DNA of 13,386 nt from Candidatus Woesearchaeota archaeon. GTDB lineage: Archaea; Nanobdellota; Nanobdellia; Woesearchaeales; UBA525. Of the stretch, positions 1 through 6,216 are shown one piece after another. Numbering within the stretch: position 1 is the first letter of the stretch; each line of letters begins with the position of its first letter. The stretch is from positions 1 through 13,386 of the forward strand of contig RFKA01000004.1 of assembly GCA_003694385.1 (NCBI GenBank). Direction: 5' to 3'. The position numbers and the translations under genes are program-made. Under the pieces are notes generated by a model that did not search any database, had not been told where the DNA came from, and saw only the letters and a list, made by a program, of their open reading frames with translations.

Positions 1-1281
1 CTCCAGCACAGGCCGGTAAATCTCAGGACTAGTTGGCAAGAGCACTCCTCGCTCAACGACGCTGCCCGTGAGCAGTTGCTCTGCGGCGAGCGCGACAGGC
101 AGGCCGACTGTTGTTGCCATTGCGCTCCACCCGTTGCCTTCGTAACGCATCGAGCTCGTCAGGCGTATCATGTTCCCCTCAGGGTAGCGCACGTCTGCAC
201 AGTGCTGCATGACGACCGCATCCTGTTCCCCCTCCTTGTAGGCGAGGCGCTGGCGCATTGTCTCAGCGAGCAGAGACAAGGGTGTTGAGCAGTTCTTGGG
301 CAGTTGCTGGTTGCTGAACAAGCCGAGATAGTCGAGTTGCGAGAGGACGCGGTCGTGCTCTGGCATCCCGAGGCGCGCAGCAACGTGGGCGCGGGCATCG
401 CCGTTCACGTTCCGATGCAACAGCGTGCTGAGGACGTCACGATAGTTTCGTTCTCCATTGAGTGGCGTCTCGTCTAAGTAGCCGAGCAATTGGAGACTCT
501 GCATGAAGGAGCCCCAGCCTGGGTGACGGAGCGTGCCACGAATGAATGTGCCTTTCTCGAGTTCTCTCTCGAGGCCATAGGCGCGGAGGTAGGGGAACGC
601 GTCTCTATTGTAGAACCCTTCATACGGGGTGTTGAAGACTGTTACGGGAAAGGTGTTGTTGTAGAGTGCCCCGTTCTCAATGAGTACTGGTGTGCCGCCG
701 CGGAGGAATTTCGCGCTGGCTTTTGCAGAGCGGAGAACTTGAACGGGGCTCCAGCTTACTTTATACCCGATGGGGTTCGCGTCTGCTTGTGCGGGCACGC
801 CGCCGCAGTGTGACTCGAACGAGCATATGCGCGCCCGTTCCCGATGGATACTCTCAATGAGCGCCGCGGCACTCATGTGGTCGAGGCCCGGGTCGAGGCC
901 GCACTCATTGAGGAGCGTGACACCCTTGGCTCTTGCAGCTTTGTCGAGCGCGCGCATCTCTGGCCCTGCGTAGCTGCTCGTCACGAAGTGCGTGCCGTGC
1001 CGCACGCACTGCTCTGCGAAGCCCGGAAGGAGGCTTGCTTGCGTGAGCCCAATCACGACGTCATGCTCTTCGATGAGTCGCTCGAGCTCCGGCGGCTCCG
1101 GGCTCACTGAGTGTGTGATGCCGTCCGTGTTTCCTCTCTGTTGGCGGATCGTGTCGAGTACCTTGTTGATGTTCTCCAGCTTAATATCGACGATGTGCAC
1201 TGGGTAGAATTGTGAAAGGTATTCGATTGCGGGCCCCGCCACCATGCCCGCACCAATAACGAGTACTCGCTGCGTTACCAT
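1..1281 (-). CDS. Saccharopine dehydrogenase (L-glutamate-forming, Lys9-type), 3' partial
   Basis: The minus-strand frame is open from an ATG at 1281 to the window edge (427 codons); the stop lies outside. The family catalyses NAD(P)-dependent interconversion of aminoadipate semialdehyde plus glutamate with saccharopine, in the cytoplasm. An N-terminal Rossmann motif, GAGMVAGP, is at residues 10-17, followed by an acidic strand end (VDIK, 31-34). The family block SSYAGPEMRALDKAA is at 102-116, NECGLDPGLDH at 125-135 and GGVPAQADANPIGYKVSWSP at 160-179. The C-terminal part (YKEGEQDAVVMQH at 348-360, GWSAMATTVGLP at 384-395, GVLLPTSPEIY at 412-422) also fits, so probably only some 10-20 residues are missing. 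A carboxynorspermidine-synthase-like role is possible, because the superfamily is shared. The central motifs favour saccharopine reductase. No lysine-pathway neighbour is visible in the window. Confidence 0.85.
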   Translation of the reverse strand, partial: MVTQRVLVIGAGMVAGPAIEYLSQFYPVHIVDIKLENINKVLDTIRQQRGNTDGITHSVSPEPPELERLIEEHDVVIGLTQASLLPGFAEQCVRHGTHFVTSSYAGPEMRALDKAARAKGVTLLNECGLDPGLDHMSAAALIESIHRERARICSFESHCGGVPAQADANPIGYKVSWSPVQVLRSAKASAKFLRGGTPVLIENGALYNNTFPVTVFNTPYEGFYNRDAFPYLRAYGLERELEKGTFIRGTLRHPGWGSFMQSLQLLGYLDETPLNGERNYRDVLSTLLHRNVNGDARAHVAARLGMPEHDRVLSQLDYLGLFSNQQLPKNCSTPLSLLAETMRQRLAYKEGEQDAVVMQHCADVRYPEGNMIRLTSSMRYEGNGWSAMATTVGLPVALAAEQLLTGSVVERGVLLPTSPEIYRPVLE

Positions 1282-1327
1282 CACTGCGTCGCCAAGCGGC
1301 TTTTGTACCTGCTTACCAGTTATACTT

Positions 1328-1337
1328 ACTTATAAGT
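1328..1337 (-). promoter_or_regulatory. TATA box of the saccharopine dehydrogenase gene
   Basis: ACTTATAAGT sits in a 12-bp palindrome (1327-1338). A start site about 26 nt downstream would fall near 1306 and give a leader of about 25 nt before the ATG at 1281. No convincing Shine-Dalgarno is seen close to the ATG. Because the element is palindromic, rightward firing is formally possible. Confidence 0.5.
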
Positions 1338-1432
1338 ATTGTGCTCGAGTGCCTCTCTAAACAGGAATTATCAGTGTAAAATAACCAGGACCTCTCCCTA
1401 GTACCACTAATGAATGGTTACAAAACGAAACA

Positions 1433-1440
1433 TTTATATA
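1433..1440 (+). promoter_or_regulatory. Orphan TATA box with upstream purine-rich BRE-like bases
   Basis: TTTATATA is preceded by ACGAAACA, which fits an archaeal BRE. Transcription would begin near 1462, shortly before a GAGGAGG run. No ATG, GTG or TTG lies at normal spacing after that run, so the product could be a small RNA, the 58-codon TTG frame, or a long leader for the gene at 1669. Confidence 0.4.
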
Positions 1441-1636
1441 TGAGTACTACTATACAGTGGAACAAGGGGGTTGCGAGGAGGACTGATCTCATCGATCACG
1501 CTCTTCTACCACCTCACCACCCTTCGAGCGCCGACTCGGAACCCCCTGCTTTTCTTCATGAATGAACCGCGTGGCTTCCTCCAGTTTCTCGACGATAATT
1601 CATCACCAAAACCCAAAATGTTACTATTCACAAGTC

Positions 1637-1643
1637 TTAAATA
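1637..1643 (+). promoter_or_regulatory. TATA box for the gene at 1669
   Basis: TTAAATA is centred 29 nt before the ATG at 1669. This matches a leaderless or nearly leaderless start and is the main support for the small gene downstream. Confidence 0.45.
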
Positions 1644-1668
1644 CTGACTTTGTTTTCGTGAGAACTGT

Positions 1669-1956
1669 ATGGGGTACTCCCTAGCGAGCACAGACGCGTA
1701 TCTCGCTGCGCGGCGGAGCGGTAGCCTGCGCATGGCAGACGAAGCTGATAGGCTTCATTACAGCCGAGCAATGGGGAGAAACTACGCAGTTCCCCCCGCT
1801 ATGGATTACACGGCTCGCTCATTGAGAACGCCCTCTGTGCTCAACGAGCCCTTCAGCCCTGGAGCAATGGAGTCTTTTGAGCAAGAACGCGTAGGAAAGC
1901 TTCTCTCTCAAGAGTATAGGCTACTCGAGCGGCGAAGAAATACATGGCTCATTTAG
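1669..1956 (+). CDS. Small hypothetical protein, 95 residues
   Basis: I do not recognise this protein. It is soluble-looking and charged, with no signal peptide or membrane segment. The N-terminal half is rich in Ala, Arg and Ser. A proline-rich middle (VPPAMDY, RTPSVLNEPFSPGAME) leads to a C-terminal stretch of likely helix, FEQERVGKLLSQEYRLLERR, rich in Glu, Arg and Leu. The ATG lies 29 nt after the centre of a TTAAATA box, which supports a leaderless start and is why this ATG is preferred. The stop is TAG at 1954-1956, just before the tandem repeats. A smaller open frame on the opposite strand (1506-1733) overlaps its start and has weaker support. Reality of the gene is likely but unproven. 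Confidence 0.5.
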   Translation: MGYSLASTDAYLAARRSGSLRMADEADRLHYSRAMGRNYAVPPAMDYTARSLRTPSVLNEPFSPGAMESFEQERVGKLLSQEYRLLERRRNTWLI

Positions 1957-1964
1957 AGCTGGGC

Positions 1965-2016
1965 GTGTTGTCTGGCAGTGTTGTCTGGCTGTGTTGTCTG
2001 GCAGTGTTGTCTGGAT
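1965..2016. repeat. Four tandem copies of a 13-bp unit upstream of a TATA box
   Basis: The unit GTGTTGTCTGGCA starts at 1965, 1978, 1991 and 2004. Copies 1 and 3 are identical, copy 2 ends in T, and copy 4 ends in AT. The array fills the space between the preceding stop codon and the TATA box at 2023, leaving only 6 bp. The position suggests multiple binding sites for a regulator, or simple slippage. Confidence 0.9.
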
Positions 2017-2022
2017 AAGTGT

Positions 2023-2030
2023 TATAAATA
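2023..2030 (+). promoter_or_regulatory. TATA box of the membrane protein gene
   Basis: TATAAATA is centred about 26 nt before the ATG at 2052, predicting a leaderless transcript. This favours ATG 2052 over the in-frame TTG at 2049. Confidence 0.65.
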
Positions 2031-2051
2031 ACGTTTCATGCTCTTCCCTTG

Positions 2052-2609
2052 ATGTTTGATATCAGGAAGGTACTCGTCATCCTCGTCATCAGCGTCCTCT
2101 ATGCTGCGTTCGTCTTCAGCTTCGTCTACGCAGTGTACCCCACGCCCAAGTGGGATGACTACTGCGCCGAGCGTGCCTACCCACCCCCAACGAAGCCAGT
2201 CGATGAAGCCTGCCCGTTCAACCGCGCCGTCCAAGAACAACGACAAGCATGCCTCGACGAGAAAGGGTTGCCGCGTGATACCTACGACGATAATGGCTGC
2301 GTCGTCAGCATCACGTGCGACCCCTGCCAGCGCGACTACGAAGCGGCAAAAGACGACTATGCACTCATCTACTTCCTCATCACAGCAATTCTCGGCGCGG
2401 TCAGCATCGTCGTCGCGCTGCTCCTCCCTGCTCGAGGAACAGTGAACGAATGGGTTGGCTCAGGACTCCTCCTTGGCGGCGTTATCGTCATCTTTGGTGG
2501 CACAATCGTCACGTTCGGCGACCTCTATACATGGCTCCGGCCAGTCGTGATGCTCGCAGAACTTATTCTCGTCATCTACCTCGCGTACAGGCTCTGGGGG
2601 AAAGACTAG
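2052..2609 (+). CDS. Four-helix membrane protein with a cysteine-rich external loop
   Basis: The 185-residue product is not assigned to a family. A hydrophobic segment at about residues 6-29 could be a signal anchor. A hydrophilic region of about 75 residues follows, with six cysteines at 38, 54, 67, 83, 89 and 92, the last two in a CDPC motif. Three more hydrophobic segments lie at about 104-126, 136-157 and 163-181. Six cysteines in one presumably external loop suggest disulfides or, less likely, metal binding; this is inference. The ATG at 2052 is chosen over TTG 2049 because the TATA box is about 26 nt upstream. The gene converges on the SRP54 gene, and the stop codons of both share the palindrome CTAG at 2606-2609. 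A role in protein export is tempting from that neighbour, but convergent genes share no transcript. Confidence 0.8.
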   Translation: MFDIRKVLVILVISVLYAAFVFSFVYAVYPTPKWDDYCAERAYPPPTKPVDEACPFNRAVQEQRQACLDEKGLPRDTYDDNGCVVSITCDPCQRDYEAAKDDYALIYFLITAILGAVSIVVALLLPARGTVNEWVGSGLLLGGVIVIFGGTIVTFGDLYTWLRPVVMLAELILVIYLAYRLWGKD

Positions 2610-3976
2610 AACGCGAAGCGCTTCTTGCCACGCAGTTGCGTTCTCTGCATCTTCTGCATGAGCTTCTGCATATCCTTCTCGCTCCCCACGCCCTTGAACG
2701 CCTTCATGAGCTTCTTGCTCTGCCGGTACTGCTTGAGCAAACCGCGCAGCTCAGCGATGGACGAGCCGCTGCCACGCGCGATACGCTCGAGACGACTCCC
2801 CGAGATGAGTTCGGGCTCTTCGAGCTCCTGCTTCGTCATCGAGTCCATGAGGTAGCGCCAGCGCTGGAGCTTCTCGTCCTGCACATCAAGCGCTTCTTTC
2901 GGAATGTCCAGACCGCCAAAGCCGGGGAGCATCTTCATCACTTTGTTCAATGGCCCCATCTTCTTCATCGCCTGCATCTGCTCGTAGAGGTCAAGGAGGT
3001 TGAACGAGCCCGATAAGAATTTCTTCCCGAGGTCCTGGGCCTGCTCCTCACTTATCGCTTCCTTAGCTTTCTCGAGCAGCGCCTCGAGGTCACCCATGCC
3101 GAGCAGGCGCCCGACGAACCCCTTTGGCCGAAACTCCTCGAACTCATCAATCTTCTCTCCCGTACCGATGAAGCGAACAGGGGCTTCGGTTACTGCGCAC
3201 GCAGTGAGCGCGCCGCCACCCTTGGCGGTGCCGTCGAGCTTCGTGATAATGACGCCGTTCACGTGCACCGCCTTATGGAACGCTTCGGCGTGCTGCTGCG
3301 CGCTCTGGCCAACGTCGGCGGCCATGACGAGTAACGCTGCGTCAGGCTTGACGACAGCATTAATCCTGTTCAACTCCTCGATGAGGTCGTCACTGAGTGC
3401 GTCGCGGCCCGCAGTGTCACAGATGACGAGGTCAAAGCCATGCAGTTCTTTCTCCGCAGCCTCCCAGATCTTTTGCGGGTCTTTCTCTCCCTTCATACCG
3501 AAAACAGGAACCCCGACTTGCTTGCCGAGCTGTACGAGCTGGTCATACGCGGCCGGCCGCCACGTGTCCGTCTGCACCATCGCGACCTTGAGGTTGCGCT
3601 TCGCATAGTAACGCGCGAGCTTGCCAGCAGTCGTCGTCTTCCCGTTCCCGAAGAGCCCGACGAGCATGATGCGGAAGGGCTTCTTCGTGATGGCGAGGCC
3701 GCCGCCCTCCCCGCCGAGGAAGCGCACGAGCTCCTCGTACACGATATTCACGACGAACTCTTTCTTCGCGAGCCCCACAGGTGCTTTCTCGTCAAGCGCG
3801 CGCTCCTTGATGCGCTTCGTCACGTCGAAGACGAGCTTGACATTCACGTCAGACTGCAGGAGCGAGCGCTGGATGTCCTTGACGAGCTCATTGATGAGCT
3901 TCTCATCAACGAAACTCGCGCCCGTCAGCTTACGCAGCGTTGACTTCAGCGAACTCCCGAGTTTCTCGAGGACCAT
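2606..3976 (-). CDS. srp54: Signal recognition particle GTPase SRP54 (Ffh)
   Basis: This 456-residue cytoplasmic GTPase binds SRP RNA and signal sequences and delivers ribosomes to the FtsY receptor. The helical N domain spans about residues 1-95. The G domain has a P-loop GLFGNGKT at 107-114, QTDTWRPAAYDQL at 135-147, DTAGR at 187-191, TKLDGTAKGGG at 245-255 and GTGEKIDEFEEF at 271-282. The M domain (about 320-435) has the RNA-binding signature RIARGSGSSIAELRGLLKQ at 398-416 and a methionine-rich helix, QMQAMKKMGPLNKVMKML, at 333-350. Length is normal for the family. The P-loop differs from the common GLQGSGKT by Phe for Gln and Asn for Ser, while GKT is intact. ATG 3976 is supported by a TATA box 26 nt upstream. 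The SRP RNA gene is not evident in the window. Confidence 0.97.
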   Translation of the reverse strand: MVLEKLGSSLKSTLRKLTGASFVDEKLINELVKDIQRSLLQSDVNVKLVFDVTKRIKERALDEKAPVGLAKKEFVVNIVYEELVRFLGGEGGGLAITKKPFRIMLVGLFGNGKTTTAGKLARYYAKRNLKVAMVQTDTWRPAAYDQLVQLGKQVGVPVFGMKGEKDPQKIWEAAEKELHGFDLVICDTAGRDALSDDLIEELNRINAVVKPDAALLVMAADVGQSAQQHAEAFHKAVHVNGVIITKLDGTAKGGGALTACAVTEAPVRFIGTGEKIDEFEEFRPKGFVGRLLGMGDLEALLEKAKEAISEEQAQDLGKKFLSGSFNLLDLYEQMQAMKKMGPLNKVMKMLPGFGGLDIPKEALDVQDEKLQRWRYLMDSMTKQELEEPELISGSRLERIARGSGSSIAELRGLLKQYRQSKKLMKAFKGVGSEKDMQKLMQKMQRTQLRGKKRFAF

Positions 3977-3997
3977 GGCGGCGCAGAATCACAATTC

Positions 3998-4010
3998 GTT
4001 TATAAATATA
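3998..4010 (-). promoter_or_regulatory. TATA box of srp54, palindromic core
   Basis: The minus strand reads TATATTTATAAAC, with core TTTATAAA centred 26 nt before ATG 3976. This implies a leaderless mRNA. The core equals its own reverse complement, so it could also fire rightward with a start near 4029, into the unexplained stretch. Confidence 0.65.
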
Positions 4011-4057
4011 CCTTGTGTGTAGCCTTGTGTGCAGAAGTGGAGAAACATTGTGTGCAG
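4011..4057. repeat. Short repeats (12-bp unit, three copies) beside the srp54 TATA box
   Basis: CCTTGTGTGTAG (4011-4022) is followed directly by CCTTGTGTGCAG (4023-4034). A third copy, CATTGTGTGCAG, lies at 4046-4057. Seen from srp54, they lie directly upstream of its TATA box, where regulator sites could sit. Confidence 0.7.
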
Positions 4058-4288
4058 AACGGGGGTGGAGGAAGGATTGTTCTGTACGGCACTCCAGGCT
4101 CTTCGAGAGCGGCGAACTTCTGCTCATTGTGGAACGCGCCGCACAAGGATGCCCCTTGGTGCTGGCGTCTGCGCGACCTTTGTCTCTCGCGATGTCTGGA
4201 CAGTGGGCTGCTCTGGGCGATGAGAACTCACGAAAAACTCTTTGATTATTCCTGGCGGATCCGTGAGGTTTTAATCTGTGAGGCTTTA
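4058..4288. other. Non-coding stretch with no recognised gene; possible structured RNA
   Basis: Together with the repeats before it, this stretch fills the gap of about 310 bp between srp54 and the tRNA. Frames that cross it run into the tRNA gene and look unlike proteins. I see small hairpin possibilities, such as GCTCT-TCG-AGAGC near 4098-4110 and a TGTC-TG-GACA palindrome near 4193-4202. I found no SRP RNA helix-8 signature, no RNase P RNA signature and no convincing box C/D pair on either strand. Confidence 0.4.
4233..4237 (-). terminator. Possible T-tract terminator for tRNA-Gly
   Basis: The minus strand reads GAGTTTTTCG about 50 nt past the tRNA 3' end. Archaeal terminators are T-runs. 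A run of five is weak, and the distance is rather long. Confidence 0.25.
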
Positions 4289-4359
4289 TGCACCGGCCGG
4301 GATTCGAACCCGGGTCATCGGCTTGGAAGGCCGAGATTCTACCACTAAACTACCGGTGC
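4289..4359 (-). tRNA. tRNA-Gly, anticodon UCC
   Basis: The 71-nt gene reads GCACCGG (acceptor), TA, a D arm GTTTAGTGGTAGAAT, C, an anticodon arm TCGGC-CTTCCAA-GCCGA, a four-base variable loop TGAC, a T arm CCGGG-TTCGAAT-CCCGG, the acceptor CCGGTGC, and A as discriminator. All acceptor, anticodon and T stems pair fully. The anticodon TCC reads GGA (and GGG by wobble) glycine codons. The short variable loop is usual for this isoacceptor. CCA is not encoded; TAAA follows. There is no intron. Confidence 0.96.
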
Positions 4360-4387
4360 GGCAGAAAGCCCTGAGAGCTCTGGAACG

Positions 4388-4397
4388 TATTTAAACA
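4388..4397 (-). promoter_or_regulatory. TATA box of tRNA-Gly
   Basis: The minus strand reads GTTTAAATAC, centred about 33 nt before the mature tRNA 5' end at 4359. This allows a short 5' leader for RNase P to remove. It stands back to back with the TATA box of the rightward operon. Confidence 0.5.
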
Positions 4398-4410
4398 TTC
4401 TCATAAGCTT

Positions 4411-4420
4411 TTTATAAATC
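4411..4420 (+). promoter_or_regulatory. TATA box of the PIG-L/GT/amrS/amrA operon
   Basis: TTTATAAATC is centred about 24 nt before ATG 4439, so the operon mRNA should start at or next to the first codon. It is the only good promoter seen before the four-gene unit. Confidence 0.65.
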
Positions 4421-4438
4421 ATTCTCGCCTCGCAGTTC

Positions 4439-5095
4439 ATGGTCTCCGTCGCCGTCTTCTCGCCCCATAACGATGACCACGTGCTCGGCATGGGTGGCAC
4501 GATAGCGAAGCTCAACAAAGACGGCGATACCATCTACACGTTCATCGGGAGCTTCGGCGAACTCAGCCACCCGCACTACAAGCCAGAGGTCATCAGGAAG
4601 GCGCGCGTCAAGGAAGCACAGCGAGCGGACAAGCTACTCGGTGGCCAGGGCAACGTGCAATTCCTCGGCCTCCGCGAACTCAAGTTCGCCGAGGACTTCA
4701 CGCGGAAAGGCCTCGGAGAGAAGCTCGTAAGACGGCTCAAGCAGCTCAATGTGAAACGCGTCTATCTCACGACGCCAAACGACAGCCACCCAGACCACAA
4801 GGCATTCACGAAGCTCCTCCTCGACACAATAACACAGCACGGCCTCTCCGTGAGCGTTTATGCATACGCAGTCTACCCTGCACTCAGACTCGTCAGCGCT
4901 CCCCGCAGCTTCGTCGATGTCAGCGACACTTACGGGAAGAAACTCGATGCGCTCAAAGCCTTCACAAGCCAGTTTAATCCCTTCAGCTATGTCATCACGA
5001 ACAACCTCGTCTATGTTTTCACTCTCATTAAGAACGCGTTCGCTGGCTTCCTGAGAGGTGCGCGCCACGCGGAAGTCTTTTACAAACTCCGATGA
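4439..5095 (+). CDS. PIG-L/LmbE-family zinc-dependent N-deacetylase
   Basis: This 218-residue protein belongs to the family that removes acetyl groups from N-acetylglucosaminyl conjugates: GPI precursors (PIG-L), mycothiol (MshB) and bacillithiol (BshB) intermediates. The metal and catalytic motif near the N-terminus is SPHNDDHVLGMGG, residues 8-20, with H10, D12 and D13 in place. The usual PHPDD proline is replaced by Asn11. The second metal motif is SHPDH at 116-120, with H120 as the likely third ligand. The pattern RKARVKEAQRA at 53-63 also fits the family. It is first in the operon, with the ATG supported by a TATA box about 24 nt upstream. Its TGA overlaps the glycosyltransferase ATG (ATGA, 5092-5095), so translational coupling is likely. 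The substrate is unknown. The paired glycosyltransferase suggests a GlcNAc-bearing lipid or small molecule. Confidence 0.88.
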   Translation: MVSVAVFSPHNDDHVLGMGGTIAKLNKDGDTIYTFIGSFGELSHPHYKPEVIRKARVKEAQRADKLLGGQGNVQFLGLRELKFAEDFTRKGLGEKLVRRLKQLNVKRVYLTTPNDSHPDHKAFTKLLLDTITQHGLSVSVYAYAVYPALRLVSAPRSFVDVSDTYGKKLDALKAFTSQFNPFSYVITNNLVYVFTLIKNAFAGFLRGARHAEVFYKLR

Positions 5096-6216
5096 CCCCG
5101 ACGAACAAACGGAAACTCGTCATAGCGACGGACAACTTCCTGCCGCGCTGGGATGGTATCGCCCGCTTCCTCGCAGAGATTATACCGCGCCTCAACGACT
5201 ACGATATCACCATCATCAGCCCCGACTACGGCCCCTCGCCCTTCGACGAGACCATCACGCGCATCCGCGTCCCACTCCAGCGCACGAGTATCGGCGACTA
5301 TACGAGCGCCCGTTGGCGGCCCGGCCTCATCAAGCCAGCCATCCGGGAAGCGGACATCGTCTTCACACAAACCATTGGGCCCATCGGTCTTCTCGCGAGC
5401 ATCTACGCGCGACGCTACAAGAAGAAGCACGCGGCGTTCATCCACAGCATTGAGTGGGAACTCGTGCCCAAAGCCATCGCCTTCCCCCTCCTCAAGAAGT
5501 TCGCGTACCCCCTCACGAAGTGGCTCGCCCGCTTCGTCTATAATCGCGCGGGGCTGCTCATCGTGCCAAGCAGCAACATCGGCGACCACCTCACGTGGCA
5601 GCGCATCACAACGAAAAAAACCGTGGCGCACCTCGGCGTCGATACGAAACGATTCACGAAAGGAGACCGCGCACGAGCACGCGAGCAGCTCAAGCTCCCG
5701 AAAGACGCACTCATCGTCGGCTACCACGGACGCCTCGGCAACGAGAAGAACCTCATCACTCTCGCACGCGCTTACCTCCGGCTCAAGGCGCGGAGCAAAC
5801 GACTCCTCATCGTCGGCGACGGTCTTGCCTCACTGCGGAAACAGCTCGGCGCCGTGCGCGGCGCGCTCATCGTTGGTGCGCAAGACGACGTTGTCCCGTG
5901 GCTCCAAGCAATGGACATCTATGTCCTTCCCAGCTTCACAGAAACAACGAGCCTCGCCGTCCTCGAGGCAATGAGTTGTGAGCTCCCCGTCGTGAGCAGC
6001 CCTGTGGGCTTCATCCAGCAGTACATCAAGCACGGCGAGAACGGTTTCTTCTACGAGACGAAGAACAGCTATGAACTCGCCCGTCGGCTCCAAGAACTCG
6101 CTGATAACCCCGAACTCCGGCGACGCATCGGGAGCAAGGCCCGCGCAACCGTTCAACGAAACTTCGACTGGGATGTGAGTGCGCAGCGCATCATGGAGGC
6201 ACTTAACAGCCTATGA
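5092..6216 (+). CDS. GT4-family (GT-B fold) glycosyltransferase
   Basis: This 374-residue retaining glycosyltransferase, likely cytoplasmic or membrane-associated, transfers a sugar from a nucleotide donor. The N-terminal Rossmann half starts at TDNFLPRWDGIARFL (13-27). The C-terminal half has GYHGRLGNEKNL (210-221), LLIVGDG (238-244) and the donor-site EX7E motif with Glu284 and Glu292 inside FTETTSLAVLEAM (282-294), followed by ELPVVSSPVGFIQQ (297-310). Length is typical. There is no clear transmembrane segment, though the middle helix region (about 127-150) is basic and aromatic, as in membrane-docking GT4 enzymes. The start ATG overlaps the deacetylase stop and its stop overlaps the amrS ATG. 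GT4 plus PIG-L is the pair that opens mycothiol, bacillithiol and GPI-type pathways. The donor and acceptor here cannot be read from the sequence. Confidence 0.92.
   Translation: MTPTNKRKLVIATDNFLPRWDGIARFLAEIIPRLNDYDITIISPDYGPSPFDETITRIRVPLQRTSIGDYTSARWRPGLIKPAIREADIVFTQTIGPIGLLASIYARRYKKKHAAFIHSIEWELVPKAIAFPLLKKFAYPLTKWLARFVYNRAGLLIVPSSNIGDHLTWQRITTKKTVAHLGVDTKRFTKGDRARAREQLKLPKDALIVGYHGRLGNEKNLITLARAYLRLKARSKRLLIVGDGLASLRKQLGAVRGALIVGAQDDVVPWLQAMDIYVLPSFTETTSLAVLEAMSCELPVVSSPVGFIQQYIKHGENGFFYETKNSYELARRLQELADNPELRRRIGSKARATVQRNFDWDVSAQRIMEALNSL

Larger units (their letters stand above)
1282..1668. other. Intergenic region with two or three promoters and no clear gene
   Basis: This stretch separates the leftward saccharopine dehydrogenase gene from the rightward small gene at 1669. 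It holds the lys9 TATA box, a strong rightward TATA box at 1433-1440, a GAGGAGG purine run at 1475-1481 and the TATA box of the 1669 gene. A small inverted repeat, TGATC-5 nt-GATCA, lies at 1484-1498. A rightward frame is open from a TTG at 1471 to a stop at 1645-1647 (58 codons), with an internal ATG at 1558 (29 codons). I recognise no protein family in it. It is kept only as a possibility. Confidence 0.5.

Noticed and set aside
490..813. Rightward frames of 67-107 codons at 490-1207
   Set aside because: All are antisense to the saccharopine dehydrogenase gene, whose motifs are continuous on the minus strand.
1965..2016. CRISPR array
   Set aside because: The 13-bp units are directly adjacent, with no spacers, and are too short to be CRISPR repeats.
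3977..4288. SRP RNA gene next to srp54
   Set aside because: No GGAAGGAAGCAGCC-like helix-8 signature or long paired arms were found on either strand.
4211..4288. Box C/D small RNA, from a GCGATGA near 4217
   Set aside because: The C box is imperfect and no matching CTGA D box or C'/D' pair was found at proper spacing.
4013..4348. A 111-codon rightward frame ending in RDSNPGHRLGRPRFYH
   Set aside because: Its end is the antisense translation of the tRNA-Gly gene, a well-known false-protein pattern, and the rest has no protein-like features.
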